A stretch of 64,000 nucleotides of DNA, from assembly GCF_018128245.1 (NCBI RefSeq), contig NZ_CP072378.1, forward strand, positions 1,426,001 through 1,490,000, given 5' to 3'. Below, piece by piece: positions 16,596-26,598 of this stretch (positions are counted from its first letter, which is position 1; every line of letters starts with the position of its first letter). Made by a program: the position numbers and the translations under genes. The stretch comes from Leptotrichia sp. oral taxon 221. GTDB taxonomy: Bacteria; Fusobacteriota; Fusobacteriia; Fusobacteriales; Leptotrichiaceae. The notes under the pieces are model-generated. The model did no database searches, was not told the DNA's origin, and saw only the letters and a program-made list of their open reading frames with translations.

Positions 16596-17447
16596 TTAAT
16601 TCTTTCTATCATTTTCAATTATTGAAATCATATATTCTGATATTATTATAGAGGAATTTAAAACTAATCTCGCATGATGCTCTAAAATACCTACTCTTTG
16701 GGTTCCAATACCATGAGAATCACTATTATGATTTCTTATTTCTCCAATAGCACTTACAATAGAATACAATCCCGAAATTAATTTTCTTATTCTCTCACCT
16801 AAATTTTTATCTTCATCCATTTTATATATTTGACGAAATTCACTAAACAATTTATTAATATCACCTTTATTTGTTTGTGGATCCATATTTTTCTTTTCTA
16901 TTCCATAACAAAAAATTTCTTCTAACAAAGTCCGTGACTTTGTAACCACAGCTTCATAATTATTTTTCTCTAAATCTATTAAAGTTTTGCTCTCAAGTTT
17001 TTTTATATAATTAAAATCAATAAATTCAATATTATTTATTTTTTTTATTGATTTTTCACTAACTTCCATAATATAAAAACTATCATCTATTTTTTCTAAC
17101 TTTTTATTTGCAGTATTAAGTATGTTATTTATATCATTTATTGCTTTTTTTACTATTTCATCATACTTTTCTTTTTTTTCATTAAATTGTTCTTTATTAA
17201 AAAGATATGTCAACAATTTATTTATAGTTTTATTTTCTATGCAATGATTTAAGAGTTTAGACATGTATTTCCATCTACTTTCTCCATCATTCTGAATTAA
17301 ATTAAATAATTTTGATATTTCAATTATCTGTGGTCCGCTTAAATATGGCATAAATTCTATTTTATTTTTATCTGTATGTTCTCCGCCAATTAAAATATGT
17401 ATTATAGATTTTTGATCTAAAATTTTAAATTCAGTATTATCATCCAT
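16596..17447 (-). CDS. Abortive-infection (Abi_C-like) family protein
   Basis: 283 residues, no signal or membrane segment. The C-terminal ~110 residues match the Abi_C pattern: KSRTLLEEIFCYGIEKK, a helix, then GEIRNHNSDSHGIG and HHARLVLNSSIIISEYM. The conserved R-N-x(n)-H-G and H-A-R-L motifs resemble a HEPN-like RNase helix pair (inference). The N-terminal part contains YLSGPQIIEISKLFN, often seen in such proteins. It lies 21 bp after mod and is probably co-transcribed. It may be a back-up that kills infected cells if restriction fails. Family recognition is from memory of motifs. Confidence 0.72.
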   Translation of the reverse strand: MDDNTEFKILDQKSIIHILIGGEHTDKNKIEFMPYLSGPQIIEISKLFNLIQNDGESRWKYMSKLLNHCIENKTINKLLTYLFNKEQFNEKKEKYDEIVKKAINDINNILNTANKKLEKIDDSFYIMEVSEKSIKKINNIEFIDFNYIKKLESKTLIDLEKNNYEAVVTKSRTLLEEIFCYGIEKKNMDPQTNKGDINKLFSEFRQIYKMDEDKNLGERIRKLISGLYSIVSAIGEIRNHNSDSHGIGTQRVGILEHHARLVLNSSIIISEYMISIIENDRKN

Positions 17448-17468
17448 CTTTATTTTACCTTCCTTCCC

Positions 17469-19439
17469 TTAGATAAACTCAACCCTATAACTAACCTTAC
17501 TCTCTCCAGAATTTCTCTCAATCAAACTTCTCAACTTCCTAAAAGTCTCATCCTTCAATGAAATATTATCCTTAAATGCTGAATCTCTGAATACAAATTT
17601 TATTGGTAACGGATCTAATGAAGCTAATTTTTCCACCATTTCCTCTGTTATTTCTGTTTCAAGGCAAATCAAGTATGTACTTGCATATAGATAAGTCCTA
17701 TTTCCAATATCTGTCAATACTTCCAGACTTTCTGACAATGGAACATCATTCTGTCTTAACATTATTTCATAAACAATATCAATATCATTGCTTCCAAGCA
17801 CAAAATCCAATGAATCAGGGTCATTAAAAGAATATTGACTTTCTTCATTGAAATTTTCCAAGTCGTACCATTTTATATTTGTATCATCCACTTTAAATAC
17901 TTTAAATCCAATATCTGGAACTTTTTTAGGCTCTTCTCCAAGTTTCAGATTAGAATTATATTCTTCTATTTCCTGTTTTATCTTTTCTCCAGCACGTCTG
18001 ATTCTTTCTTTTCCAATTTCTGCAATATTTTTATATCCAGCCTTAAATGCTTCTGATTTTTCATCAGTTGTTTCAGGTAATTGAACCATTATATATTTTC
18101 TATTTCCATCATCTTCACTGTTTAACTGCATAACAGCATGAGCTGTTGTTGCTGAACCTGAGAAGAAATCTAAAATAGTGTCTTTTTTTTCAATAATCAT
18201 ACTTATAATTTTTTTCATTAAATATATAGGCTTAGCATAATTAAAAATATCATCTAACTCTAAATTTGATAATTCTTTTGAACTATTGTCATAGTTTATT
18301 TCTTTTTCAATCCATAAACTTTTAACTTTTCTTGTTTTTTCATTAGTTAAGTAATCTTTTTGAAAAACATCATATCTATCCTTAACTCTTTTTACGATTA
18401 ATAATTTTTTATCTTTTTCAATTTTTTCTTTACTCCATCTCCATGTTCCTAAAGTTCCATTTTCAAATTTTGGAATTATTTCAATATCTGTTTCTAATTT
18501 TTTTACTGTATAAAAATCGTTTATTTTTTCATTATAGTATATTGGAAAATGTAAAGTAGGAGATTCTGCCGCCGTTGCTCTACCTCCTCTTAATCTCAAT
18601 CCTAATAATCTATAATTCCCATACTCATCACTATTTTTATATTCTTTTTTTTGTTCTTCTGTTAATTTTTCACCAAATACTTTTAAAAAATTATAGTTCT
18701 TAGAATACATAACTAAATATTCGTGTGTTTGTGCTATAAATTGACTAGATTGTCTACCTCTCGGATTAGACATAATAGGGACTGATGCTACAAAATTCTC
18801 CTCCCCAAAAATCTCATCACACAATCTCTTCAAATTAGCCTGCTCATTATCATCAATACTTATAAATATCACACCATCATCAGTCAGTAAATCCCTAGCC
18901 AGTTTCAATCTTGGATACATCATATTCAGCCAGTTTGCATGATATCTGTTAGTTGATTTCTGATTTTTCTGTAGTTTTTCATTATTTTCTGATATTATTC
19001 CCTCTGCCTTGTCGCTTTCTTCCTTGTCCATTTTAAAAGTATCATTATAGACAAAATCATTTCCTGTATTGTAAGGCGGGTCAATATATATCATTTTTAT
19101 TGAATTGTAATAATTCTGTCTTAACAGTTTCAATACTTCCAGATTATCTCCTTCGATATATATATTTTCTGTTGTATCAGCATTTTTACTATCTTTTTCC
19201 ACAAATTTCAATGTTTTATTTCCTATCCCCTGTTGTGCCGTTTTCTTTGCATTTTGTTTCCCTGACCAGTTTAACTCATATTTTTCAGTTGTTACTTCTT
19301 CAAAATCTCCCAGTTCTTCCTTCAATGCCTTTATATCCAGCTGTCCATCCTTTATAGCAGATGGAAATAATTGCTCCAGTGCTTTTAAATTATCATTTAC
19401 TATGTCATTTATCTCTTTTTTTATTTTATTATTTTCCAT
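17469..19439 (-). CDS. mod: Type III DNA methyltransferase, Mod subunit
   Basis: 656 residues. It is an N6-adenine methyltransferase of the beta class: the catalytic DPPYNTGN (residues 120-126) precedes the AdoMet loop DFFSGSATTAHAV (424-436), with the target-recognition region between (about 200-410). It supplies specificity and self-protection for Res. The start has GGAGGAAAA before the ATG and lies 15 bp after the DUF4391-like gene. No simple-sequence repeat was seen in the coding region, so there is no sign of the phase variation known in other Mod genes. The recognition sequence cannot be predicted. Confidence 0.93.
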   Translation of the reverse strand: MENNKIKKEINDIVNDNLKALEQLFPSAIKDGQLDIKALKEELGDFEEVTTEKYELNWSGKQNAKKTAQQGIGNKTLKFVEKDSKNADTTENIYIEGDNLEVLKLLRQNYYNSIKMIYIDPPYNTGNDFVYNDTFKMDKEESDKAEGIISENNEKLQKNQKSTNRYHANWLNMMYPRLKLARDLLTDDGVIFISIDDNEQANLKRLCDEIFGEENFVASVPIMSNPRGRQSSQFIAQTHEYLVMYSKNYNFLKVFGEKLTEEQKKEYKNSDEYGNYRLLGLRLRGGRATAAESPTLHFPIYYNEKINDFYTVKKLETDIEIIPKFENGTLGTWRWSKEKIEKDKKLLIVKRVKDRYDVFQKDYLTNEKTRKVKSLWIEKEINYDNSSKELSNLELDDIFNYAKPIYLMKKIISMIIEKKDTILDFFSGSATTAHAVMQLNSEDDGNRKYIMVQLPETTDEKSEAFKAGYKNIAEIGKERIRRAGEKIKQEIEEYNSNLKLGEEPKKVPDIGFKVFKVDDTNIKWYDLENFNEESQYSFNDPDSLDFVLGSNDIDIVYEIMLRQNDVPLSESLEVLTDIGNRTYLYASTYLICLETEITEEMVEKLASLDPLPIKFVFRDSAFKDNISLKDETFRKLRSLIERNSGESKVSYRVEFI

Positions 19440-19454
19440 TTTTCCTCCAAAATT

Positions 19455-20168
19455 CTAATATTTATCCAATTCAGAAATTATCTCTCTAATTTTCTTATTA
19501 ATTTCTACTTTCTCACTATTTCTAATAGTTGATTTCATTTTTTCCTTGTACATCACAAGATTTTTAAACTTTTCAAAAATATCATTCATTTTATTTCTGT
19601 CATACCATATTAAACTTTCTAAAATATTCCTTGATTTCTGATAATACTTTCTATTTTTTAAAATGTAATTTCTTATAAACATCTCCGAATAGAAATTAAC
19701 TTTGTTAGTGCGATTCAGGATTTTAGAATAGTCTAAAACTCCTTCCACTTCCCTTTTTGCTGAACCTGACATTGACAAATCAAATATTTCAGTCATTACA
19801 GTATCTGTAACTACTATTTCATTTCTATCATTTTGATTTAGTCTTTTTAAAGCTAGTGAATACAACTCTTTTGAATTATCGTAAAATCTTAATACACAAG
19901 GTGTTTTTATTGATTCCTGATATAGATTGGCAAGAAATCCAGCTTTTTTTATATCAGTTATTTCAAAATCAAAATACTGAATTACCTTAAAATTATATTT
20001 TTCATCTTCTACACTTGGAATCTCCTCATCATTTATCATATATTTCAATGTTACTGATTTTATATATTCTTTTATTTTCTTTTTTTCAATAGGCTTAAAT
20101 TCCTTCAGAATAAGATTCTTCAATTTTATTTCCTGATTTACTTCATATCTTTCTGGCATATTTATCAT
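19455..20168 (-). CDS. DUF4391-like protein of the helicase-Mod locus
   Basis: 237 residues, soluble. It begins MINMPERYEVNQEIKLKNLIL and has a C-terminal block with ESLIWYDRNKMNDIFEKFKN. I recognise it as the DUF4391 protein that often sits between a large SNF2-like helicase and a type III Mod. No catalytic motif was seen. The ATG directly follows the helicase stop codon (TAA then ATG), so translation is probably coupled. It may be a specificity or assembly subunit; this is inference from its fixed position. Confidence 0.7.
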   Translation of the reverse strand: MINMPERYEVNQEIKLKNLILKEFKPIEKKKIKEYIKSVTLKYMINDEEIPSVEDEKYNFKVIQYFDFEITDIKKAGFLANLYQESIKTPCVLRFYDNSKELYSLALKRLNQNDRNEIVVTDTVMTEIFDLSMSGSAKREVEGVLDYSKILNRTNKVNFYSEMFIRNYILKNRKYYQKSRNILESLIWYDRNKMNDIFEKFKNLVMYKEKMKSTIRNSEKVEINKKIREIISELDKY

Positions 20169-23100
20169 TTAACCCACCACCAGAAAAGATACCAACTCAA
20201 AATCATCTGTTGTATCATCTTTAAAATTGTTATTAAATCCTGAAAAATCAAATACTGTCTGAACAGCCTTTTCTTCCTCTTCACCTTTTATACTGTTTAC
20301 CGCAGTATTAAGCAATTCAGAATAAAATCCCATTTCAGTAGCATTTTTCGTATTTTTAAAGAACTCCTTTAAAACTTTTTCCTGAACTTCATTTTTTTCA
20401 TAGCATAACTGTCTAAAAAGTTTTATAACTTCCCTTGCCTGACTATTTTTAAATAGAATTTCTTTGTTGTTGTCCACAAAAATCAGGTAATAAGGATAAA
20501 GGGAACTGTCATTCTTAGGTTTAGCATCATTTTTACTATGTTTAAAGCAGAATAATACTCCTTTTTGTTCACCTTCAGTTACAGAATAAATTCCTTTAGG
20601 TATTTTGCTTATTTCCTTATGATTATTTACATAATTTGAAAGTTCGTACAAATACTCATTCATATTCAAATCTGTCAACGAAATATTCTCATTTGTATCC
20701 TCTATGTCAATTACTTCTTCCTTCAATTTTTCTAATTGTCTCTTTCTAAAATTAAAGTCATTCATTTCAGGATTAAGCATATCTTCATCCCCAGTAGAAG
20801 CTATATTTAATGTTGTCATTTTCCCTTTAACTCTTCTCTCCAAATCTAAATACTCATTCAAATCTGCATTTGGGAAAAAATTAATCATTTGTATATTATC
20901 ATTTTTACTTCCAATTCTATCTATTCTTCCAAATCTCTGAATAAGTGACACAGGATTCCATTGAATATCAAAGTTTATTACTGTATCACAATCTTGCAAA
21001 TTCTGTCCTTCTGAAATACAGTCTGTTGCAACTATAATATCTATTTGTTCATCTTGAGGAATTTCAATCTTCAGTTTAGATTTTGGTGAAAATGCACTCA
21101 AAATACTGTGAAAATCCTCTTTTACTTTTTTATTCGAAGTTTTTACTCCTTTACCTGTAACACTTGCAATGCTAATATTTTTCCCCTCGAATTTTTTTAA
21201 CAACTTAGAATAGATATAGTTTGCTGTATCGGCAAATGCTGTAAAAATCAATATTTTTCTATTTTCTGGATTATACGGTGTGTTATCAACTTTATTTCCT
21301 ACAATTTTTTCTAATTCATGAATCTTGTTATCCCTATCTTCTTTCAATAAAATCAATGTTTCATCATATATTCTTTTTACAATATCTCTATCGTTATACA
21401 ACTCCTCAAGATAGGCATTTATTCTCAAATCTTCTACCTTTATTTCATATTTACTTCTTTCAATATAGATTTCATCTTCATTTTCCACATCAAGATTTTC
21501 TTCAATCTGCTGTCCCTTATTTAAATTTTCTATTGTCTGATCAATATTTTCAATCAATCTTTTCAAGGTTTCAGAAAATGAAAAAACTGAACTTTCCAAT
21601 CTTTTAAACAAGTTTGTTCTATGCAAATATACAAGACCTTTCGACTGTGTATCAAAATCCATTTTTCCACCACGATTCCCTGATAACTTATACTTATTGA
21701 TATAATAATTTAATTTTTCACTTTTTATAAATTTAGTTGGTGTGTAAACTGATAAATTTAATTCTTCTAAAATAGAATTTGTATTTTTAAAATTCAATAA
21801 CTGGTTTTGACTATCAATTTCTGGATAATATGTAATCGGCTTATTCTTTTGAGGAAATTTCCCTATATTTTTTGTTCCATAATAATTTGTAATATGTTTT
21901 CTGCTTCTTGATATTGTCATCATTTCTAGCAATTTATAAAAATCTGACGGCAAATTATCCAGTAACTCATCTTTTTTCTGACTTCCTTCTTTTTCCCAGT
22001 CATTTATAACTTGTGTCGCTTTTTTCAGTAAATATCCCACACTCGAAATACCTTGTTCACTAAATGCATCATCATGATCTGATGTTATAATTGAAATTTG
22101 ATTTTTTAAATCTACAAGACTATTATTTACTGGAGTTGCAGACAATAAAAGGACTTTCGTATTTTTCCCGCTTTTTATTACATCATGAAGTAATTTAAAA
22201 TATCTATTCATTATTAATTCATCATTCTCATCATATTTAGCAATTCTATTTCTAAAATTATGAGACTCATCAATAACTACTAAATCAAATTTTGACCAGT
22301 CAAATCTACTTAATTCATAACCTGATTTTGATTCTCCCTTGGTTCTTGATAAATCTGTATGAAACATAATTTTATAATTAAACATTTCATTCAAAAAACT
22401 ATCTTTATAATTTCCTGTAAAAGAACGCCAGTTATCGTATAATTTTGCTGGTGTAAGAACTAATACATTATCATTTCTTATTTCAAAATATTTAATCACA
22501 GCAAGTGCTTCAAATGTTTTTCCCAATCCTACTGAATCAGCAATTATACATCCACCATATTTCTGTAATTTCTGTATAGCAGAAACGACACAATCCTTCT
22601 GAAAATCAAAAAGCGAATTCCAAATTTCAGTCTTTTTAAATTTCTCACTATCATTTTCAAATCTTTCAATTCCGCTATCCAGCCTATCTCCAAACAATTC
22701 ATTTAATGTGAAATAATACAAAAATTCAGGGTTATAATTTTTATAAACAAATTCTAGACTTTCTAATAGTTCCTGTTTATAATCTTGTGTTACATCATTG
22801 TTATTCCAAATTTCATCATATATTTTCGACATGCCAAGTATCTGGGATTTTTCTGATTCTCCTTTTATTGTTGTATCAAAATCGTAGCGATTTACTCTTT
22901 TTTCATATATTTCAAGTGATGATGTCCCCTGAATCATAAAATCATCATCAATTATTAAAATATTCCCGTTTACTTTCTGATATGGCTTTACTTTTCTGAC
23001 ATTTACATTATTTTTTATAAAATCATACATAGCCTTTGCCTTAGCAAAATGCTTCAACTTATTTTTTTCCTTTATATCATAAGAATTGTACAAAATATCA

Positions 23101-23321
23101 TTAGGTGTTATCTCAAATTCTCTTGATATTTCATTATTTTTAGGAATAAACTTCGTATCTCTTATAATAAAATTTATTTCCTTCACATTTTTTAAATTTT
23201 TTTCCAGTGCCGTAAAAACTGATATGGTTAATTTATCATTAATGATATTCACCACAGCATTTTCTTTTTCCGATAAAACTTCATTTATCTTCTCAATAAA
23301 CTTTTTCGCTGAATTTCCCAT
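20169..23321 (-). CDS. SNF2-type helicase with PLD-like N-terminus
   Basis: 1,050 residues. The N-terminal ~150 residues end in NILIIDDDFMIQGTSSLEI, which resembles the second half of a phospholipase-D motif but lacks the HxK part. The motor is complete: ADSVGLGKT (261-269), DESHN (351-355), LLLSATPVNNS, then VATDCISEGQNL and QRFGRIDRIG. The C-terminal 250 residues are unassigned. It leads a tightly packed helicase-DUF4391-mod operon. Such helicases probably remodel or translocate DNA for the restriction complex. A promoter and a dyad lie just upstream. Confidence 0.85.
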   Translation of the reverse strand: MGNSAKKFIEKINEVLSEKENAVVNIINDKLTISVFTALEKNLKNVKEINFIIRDTKFIPKNNEISREFEITPNDILYNSYDIKEKNKLKHFAKAKAMYDFIKNNVNVRKVKPYQKVNGNILIIDDDFMIQGTSSLEIYEKRVNRYDFDTTIKGESEKSQILGMSKIYDEIWNNNDVTQDYKQELLESLEFVYKNYNPEFLYYFTLNELFGDRLDSGIERFENDSEKFKKTEIWNSLFDFQKDCVVSAIQKLQKYGGCIIADSVGLGKTFEALAVIKYFEIRNDNVLVLTPAKLYDNWRSFTGNYKDSFLNEMFNYKIMFHTDLSRTKGESKSGYELSRFDWSKFDLVVIDESHNFRNRIAKYDENDELIMNRYFKLLHDVIKSGKNTKVLLLSATPVNNSLVDLKNQISIITSDHDDAFSEQGISSVGYLLKKATQVINDWEKEGSQKKDELLDNLPSDFYKLLEMMTISRSRKHITNYYGTKNIGKFPQKNKPITYYPEIDSQNQLLNFKNTNSILEELNLSVYTPTKFIKSEKLNYYINKYKLSGNRGGKMDFDTQSKGLVYLHRTNLFKRLESSVFSFSETLKRLIENIDQTIENLNKGQQIEENLDVENEDEIYIERSKYEIKVEDLRINAYLEELYNDRDIVKRIYDETLILLKEDRDNKIHELEKIVGNKVDNTPYNPENRKILIFTAFADTANYIYSKLLKKFEGKNISIASVTGKGVKTSNKKVKEDFHSILSAFSPKSKLKIEIPQDEQIDIIVATDCISEGQNLQDCDTVINFDIQWNPVSLIQRFGRIDRIGSKNDNIQMINFFPNADLNEYLDLERRVKGKMTTLNIASTGDEDMLNPEMNDFNFRKRQLEKLKEEVIDIEDTNENISLTDLNMNEYLYELSNYVNNHKEISKIPKGIYSVTEGEQKGVLFCFKHSKNDAKPKNDSSLYPYYLIFVDNNKEILFKNSQAREVIKLFRQLCYEKNEVQEKVLKEFFKNTKNATEMGFYSELLNTAVNSIKGEEEEKAVQTVFDFSGFNNNFKDDTTDDFELVSFLVVG

Positions 23322-23378
23322 TCTTTCACTATCCCTCTATATACAAGTTTTTACAACCTCGATTAGTTTCCCCATATT

Positions 23379-23399
23379 AATTAAGCTAATAACTTAATT
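23379..23399 (-). promoter_or_regulatory. Perfect dyad near the defence-operon promoter
   Basis: AATTAAG, CTAATAA, CTTAATT: a 7-bp perfect inverted repeat between a TATAAT at 23416-23421 (minus strand) and the helicase start. It is placed where a repressor would block transcription, but it is AT-only apart from one G-C pair per arm. Confidence 0.4.
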
Positions 23400-23415
23400 T
23401 TTTTCTTATTTAAAT

Positions 23416-23421
23416 ATTATA
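23416..23421 (-). promoter_or_regulatory. Candidate -10 of the helicase-mod operon
   Basis: Minus-strand TATAAT about 95 bp before the helicase start. No good -35 is visible at 17 bp, so the call is tentative. Confidence 0.4.
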
Positions 23422-23557
23422 TCATAAATTCTTAAATTTTCACTACTTTTTTCATATTTCGCTAATAAAATTAATAGTTTTTTCCATAATTTTTAATTTT
23501 TTCCATATTAAATTTTTCAAATAGTTTAAAAAATACGAATTTAATTTCCTTATGAAC

Positions 23558-23596
23558 AAAAAAACTATACAAAAAATCCATTCTGTATAGTTTTTT
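23558..23596 (-). terminator. Terminator after the Sel1/TPR gene
   Basis: AAAAAACTATAC pairs with GTATAGTTTTTT around a 14-base loop. It works in both directions and ends the glyA-rph-TPR transcripts. The remainder of 23322-23663 carries only the defence promoter region. Confidence 0.82.
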
Positions 23597-23663
23597 CTCA
23601 AATATTTCTAAATTATTTTTATTAGATAAAATTAATTTCATCCTACAAATCATCCACTATCTT

Positions 23664-24548
23664 TTACTTACCACTCTTCAAGCTCTCTCTCAACTTATTC
23701 AAATTCCCCTTAGCCAATTCATGTCCTTTCTCCACTGCTTGCAAGTAATATTTCTCTGCTTCTTCCAGTTTTCCGCTATTTTGGTACAATAATCCTAAAT
23801 TGTTCATTGCGTCAGTATCGCCTATTTCAGCGGCTTTTAAGAACCATTTTTCAGTTTCGTCCATTTTTCCTTGCTTTGCATAAGTGATGGCAAGTGGCGT
23901 CATTAGAGCTGTTTCTCCAGATTCTATTGCTTGAAGAAAATATTTTTCTGCTTCTTCTAGTTTTCCGATCCTGTCATACAAGAAAGCTAGATTCGATATG
24001 GCTTGTGGCTGTTTTTTCTCCATTGCTTGTAAATAGTATTTTTCTGCTTCTTCATTTCGATTTTTATTTTCGTACAAAACTCCTAAATTATTGTAAGCCT
24101 CGAAATCTTCGTGTTCAACTGCTTTTTTATAATAAATTTCAGCGTTTATTGTATCGCCTAAAGTTTGGTATAAAAATCCTAAATTTCTAAATGCCGTTTG
24201 GTTCCCGTGTTTTATCGCATTCAAATAGCATTTTTCTGCTTCCTTCAATTTTCCATTATTTTGATACAAAATCCCTAAATTGTACTCTGCTTCAAGATAA
24301 TTTTCTGAAATTGCTTTTATTAAATATTTTTCAGCCTTTTGTAATTTTCCAGAATTAGCGTACAAAATTCCTAAATTATTTGCAGCTTTTGCACTACCAT
24401 GCTCTACTGCTTGTAAATAGTATTTTTCTGCTTCTTCAAAATTCCCTTTTTTATCGTAATAAATTCCTAAATCATTCATCACATCAGGATTCCCTTTTTC
24501 TATTTGTTTTAGCTGTTCAGCTACTAAATCTCTAGTTTTTGATGCCAT
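23664..24548 (-). CDS. Sel1/TPR repeat protein
   Basis: 294 residues made of about eight 36-residue helical repeats of the type EEAEKYYLQAVEHGSAKAANNLGILYxNxGK. The A-x-x-x-L-G-x-x-Y pattern is that of Sel1-like/TPR solenoids, which mediate protein-protein contacts. There is no signal peptide or membrane span, so it is cytosolic. The repeats are highly similar to each other. It lies 45 bp after rph, likely in the same transcript, and is followed by a strong terminator. No partner is indicated. Confidence 0.85.
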   Translation of the reverse strand: MASKTRDLVAEQLKQIEKGNPDVMNDLGIYYDKKGNFEEAEKYYLQAVEHGSAKAANNLGILYANSGKLQKAEKYLIKAISENYLEAEYNLGILYQNNGKLKEAEKCYLNAIKHGNQTAFRNLGFLYQTLGDTINAEIYYKKAVEHEDFEAYNNLGVLYENKNRNEEAEKYYLQAMEKKQPQAISNLAFLYDRIGKLEEAEKYFLQAIESGETALMTPLAITYAKQGKMDETEKWFLKAAEIGDTDAMNNLGLLYQNSGKLEEAEKYYLQAVEKGHELAKGNLNKLRESLKSGK

Positions 24549-24593
24549 TTTGCACCTCCTTTTTTTATTTTCTATTAATTTATCTTTTTTCCT

Positions 24594-25289
24594 TTATAGC
24601 GCAAACAATTTTTCAAACGCTTTTTTGGAAACTTCTATAAATTGCAATAACTCATTTTGAGTGAATGTTGCTTCTTCTCCAGTCCCTTGAATTTCCACGA
24701 ATTCTCCCTTGTCAGTCATAACAATATTCATGTCTACATCTGCGTGAGAATCTTCTTCATATTCCAAATCCAATAAAACTTCACCTTTCACTTTTCCAAC
24801 GCTAATCGCCGCAACTTTAGATTTTATCGGTATTTCTTTTAATTTTCCTTCATCAATCAATTTTTCAATTGCAAGTTCTACTGCCAAGTAAGCTCCTGTA
24901 ATTGAGGCGGTTCTAGTTCCACCATCAGCTTGAATAACGTCACAATCTACCATTATTGTTCTTTCGCCTAATTTTTCCAAATCAATCGCAGCTCTCAAGG
25001 CCCTTCCTATCAAACGTTGAATTTCCATTGTTCTTCCTGCTACTTTACCTTTCATTGATTCCCTTTGAACACGCATATTTGTTGCTCTTGGAAGCATGCT
25101 ATATTCTGCAGCAATCCATCCAGAACCAGTCCCTCTCAACCATCTAGGAATTTTTTCTTCAACTGTCGCATTACAAATTACTTTCGTTTTCCCAAACTCG
25201 ATTAAAACTGAACCTTCAGGGTGAATGATATAATTTTTAGTAACTTTTACTTCTCGCATTTCATCATTTTTTCTGTTATTACTTCTCAC
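24594..25289 (-). CDS. rph: Ribonuclease PH
   Basis: 231 residues, close to the usual 240. It is a phosphate-dependent 3'-to-5' exoribonuclease that trims tRNA 3' ends. Conserved blocks seen are [59 protein letters not shown] and [20 protein letters not shown], including the phosphate-site GTR motif. The C-terminus is complete ([12 protein letters not shown]). It lies 21 bp downstream of glyA and upstream of the TPR gene. Confidence 0.96.
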   Translation of the reverse strand: MRSNNRKNDEMREVKVTKNYIIHPEGSVLIEFGKTKVICNATVEEKIPRWLRGTGSGWIAAEYSMLPRATNMRVQRESMKGKVAGRTMEIQRLIGRALRAAIDLEKLGERTIMVDCDVIQADGGTRTASITGAYLAVELAIEKLIDEGKLKEIPIKSKVAAISVGKVKGEVLLDLEYEEDSHADVDMNIVMTDKGEFVEIQGTGEEATFTQNELLQFIEVSKKAFEKLFAL

Positions 25290-25310
25290 TATCGATCTCC
25301 TTTAAATCTT

Positions 25311-26555
25311 TTATTTATTTTTATAAAGAGGAAATTTTTCAGTTAATTTTAAAACTTCTTCTTTAACTTCAGCAATTGCTTCATCATTATCTATATTTTT
25401 TAAAACTTTCAAGATAAATTCTGCTACTTTTTTAGTTTCTTCTTCTTTAAATCCACGAGCTGTAATTGCTGGTGTTCCAAGTCTTACTCCACTTGTAATG
25501 AATGGTTTTTCTGGATCATTCGGTATCGCATTTTTATTACAAGTAATTCCTGCTTCTTCTAATTTTTTTTCAGCAACTTTTCCAGTAACCTTCAATGGTC
25601 TCAAATCCACTAACATCAAGTGATTATCTGTTCCACCACTTACAATTCTAAGTCCACCTTTTGTAAGTTCTTCGGCTAAAACTTTTGCATTTTTTGCAAC
25701 TTGCTCTTGATATTCTTTAAATTCTGGCGACAATGCTTCTTTGAAAGCAACTGCTTTTGCTGCGATAATATGAGCTAATGGTCCACCTTGAATACCTGGA
25801 AATACTGTTTTATCCACTTTTTTAGCTATTTCTTCGTTGTTTGTTAGAATAACTCCTCCACGTGGTCCTCTTAAAGTTTTGTGTGTTGTAGAAGTTACAA
25901 CGTCAGCGTATTCCATAGGATTTGGATGAATTCCCGCTGCAACAAGTCCAGCAATATGAGCCATATCAACCATTAAATATGCTCCAACTTCATCAGCAAT
26001 TTCTCTAAATCTTTTAAAATCAATAATTCTAGAATATGCACTCGCTCCAGCAACAATCATTTTTGGTTTTTCAGCTAATGCAATTTCACGAACTTTGTCA
26101 TAATCAATCAATTCAGTTTCTGGATCCAATCCATACTCTAATCCAACATAGTTTTTTCCAGAAAAATTAATTTTATATCCGTGAGTTAAATGTCCACCAG
26201 AACTAAGTCCCATTCCCAAAATCTTATCTCCTGCATCTAGCAATCCAACATAAACTCCCATATTCGCTTGTGATCCTGAATGAGGCTGAACATTCGCAAA
26301 TTTTGCCCCAAAAATCTTTTTCAATCTTTCAATCGCTAAAGTTTCTACAGTATCAACATTCACACAACCTCCATAATATCTCTTTCCTGGATATCCTTCA
26401 GCATATTTATTTGTAAACACTGACCCAGCAGCTTCCATTACCGCCTTTGAAACAAAATTTTCTGAAGCAATTAATTCGATTCCTTCCTCTTGTCTTTTCT
26501 CTTCCGCTTGAATAGCGTTATAAATCTCTAAATCGTAATCTTTTATATAGCTCAT
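25311..26555 (-). CDS. glyA: Serine hydroxymethyltransferase
   Basis: 414 residues, normal length. It is a PLP enzyme interconverting serine and glycine while loading tetrahydrofolate with a one-carbon unit. Visible blocks are [27 protein letters not shown], the PLP-lysine motif [14 protein letters not shown], and [11 protein letters not shown] ribosome site AGGAGG precedes the ATG. It heads a transcript with rph and the Sel1/TPR gene. No glycine riboswitch was seen in the 43-bp leader before the next upstream gene. Confidence 0.97.
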   Translation of the reverse strand: MSYIKDYDLEIYNAIQAEEKRQEEGIELIASENFVSKAVMEAAGSVFTNKYAEGYPGKRYYGGCVNVDTVETLAIERLKKIFGAKFANVQPHSGSQANMGVYVGLLDAGDKILGMGLSSGGHLTHGYKINFSGKNYVGLEYGLDPETELIDYDKVREIALAEKPKMIVAGASAYSRIIDFKRFREIADEVGAYLMVDMAHIAGLVAAGIHPNPMEYADVVTSTTHKTLRGPRGGVILTNNEEIAKKVDKTVFPGIQGGPLAHIIAAKAVAFKEALSPEFKEYQEQVAKNAKVLAEELTKGGLRIVSGGTDNHLMLVDLRPLKVTGKVAEKKLEEAGITCNKNAIPNDPEKPFITSGVRLGTPAITARGFKEEETKKVAEFILKVLKNIDNDEAIAEVKEEVLKLTEKFPLYKNK

Positions 26556-26598
26556 ATTTTCCTCCTGCTAATTAACATTTTTATCTAATTATATCATA

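Noticed and set aside
23471-23653. 60-residue minus-strand frame after the TPR gene
   Set aside because: It overlaps the perfect terminator hairpin at 23558-23596 and has no family similarity or ribosome site.
25311-26598. Glycine riboswitch before glyA
   Set aside because: Only 43 bp separate glyA from the next gene upstream; no conserved aptamer bases are present.
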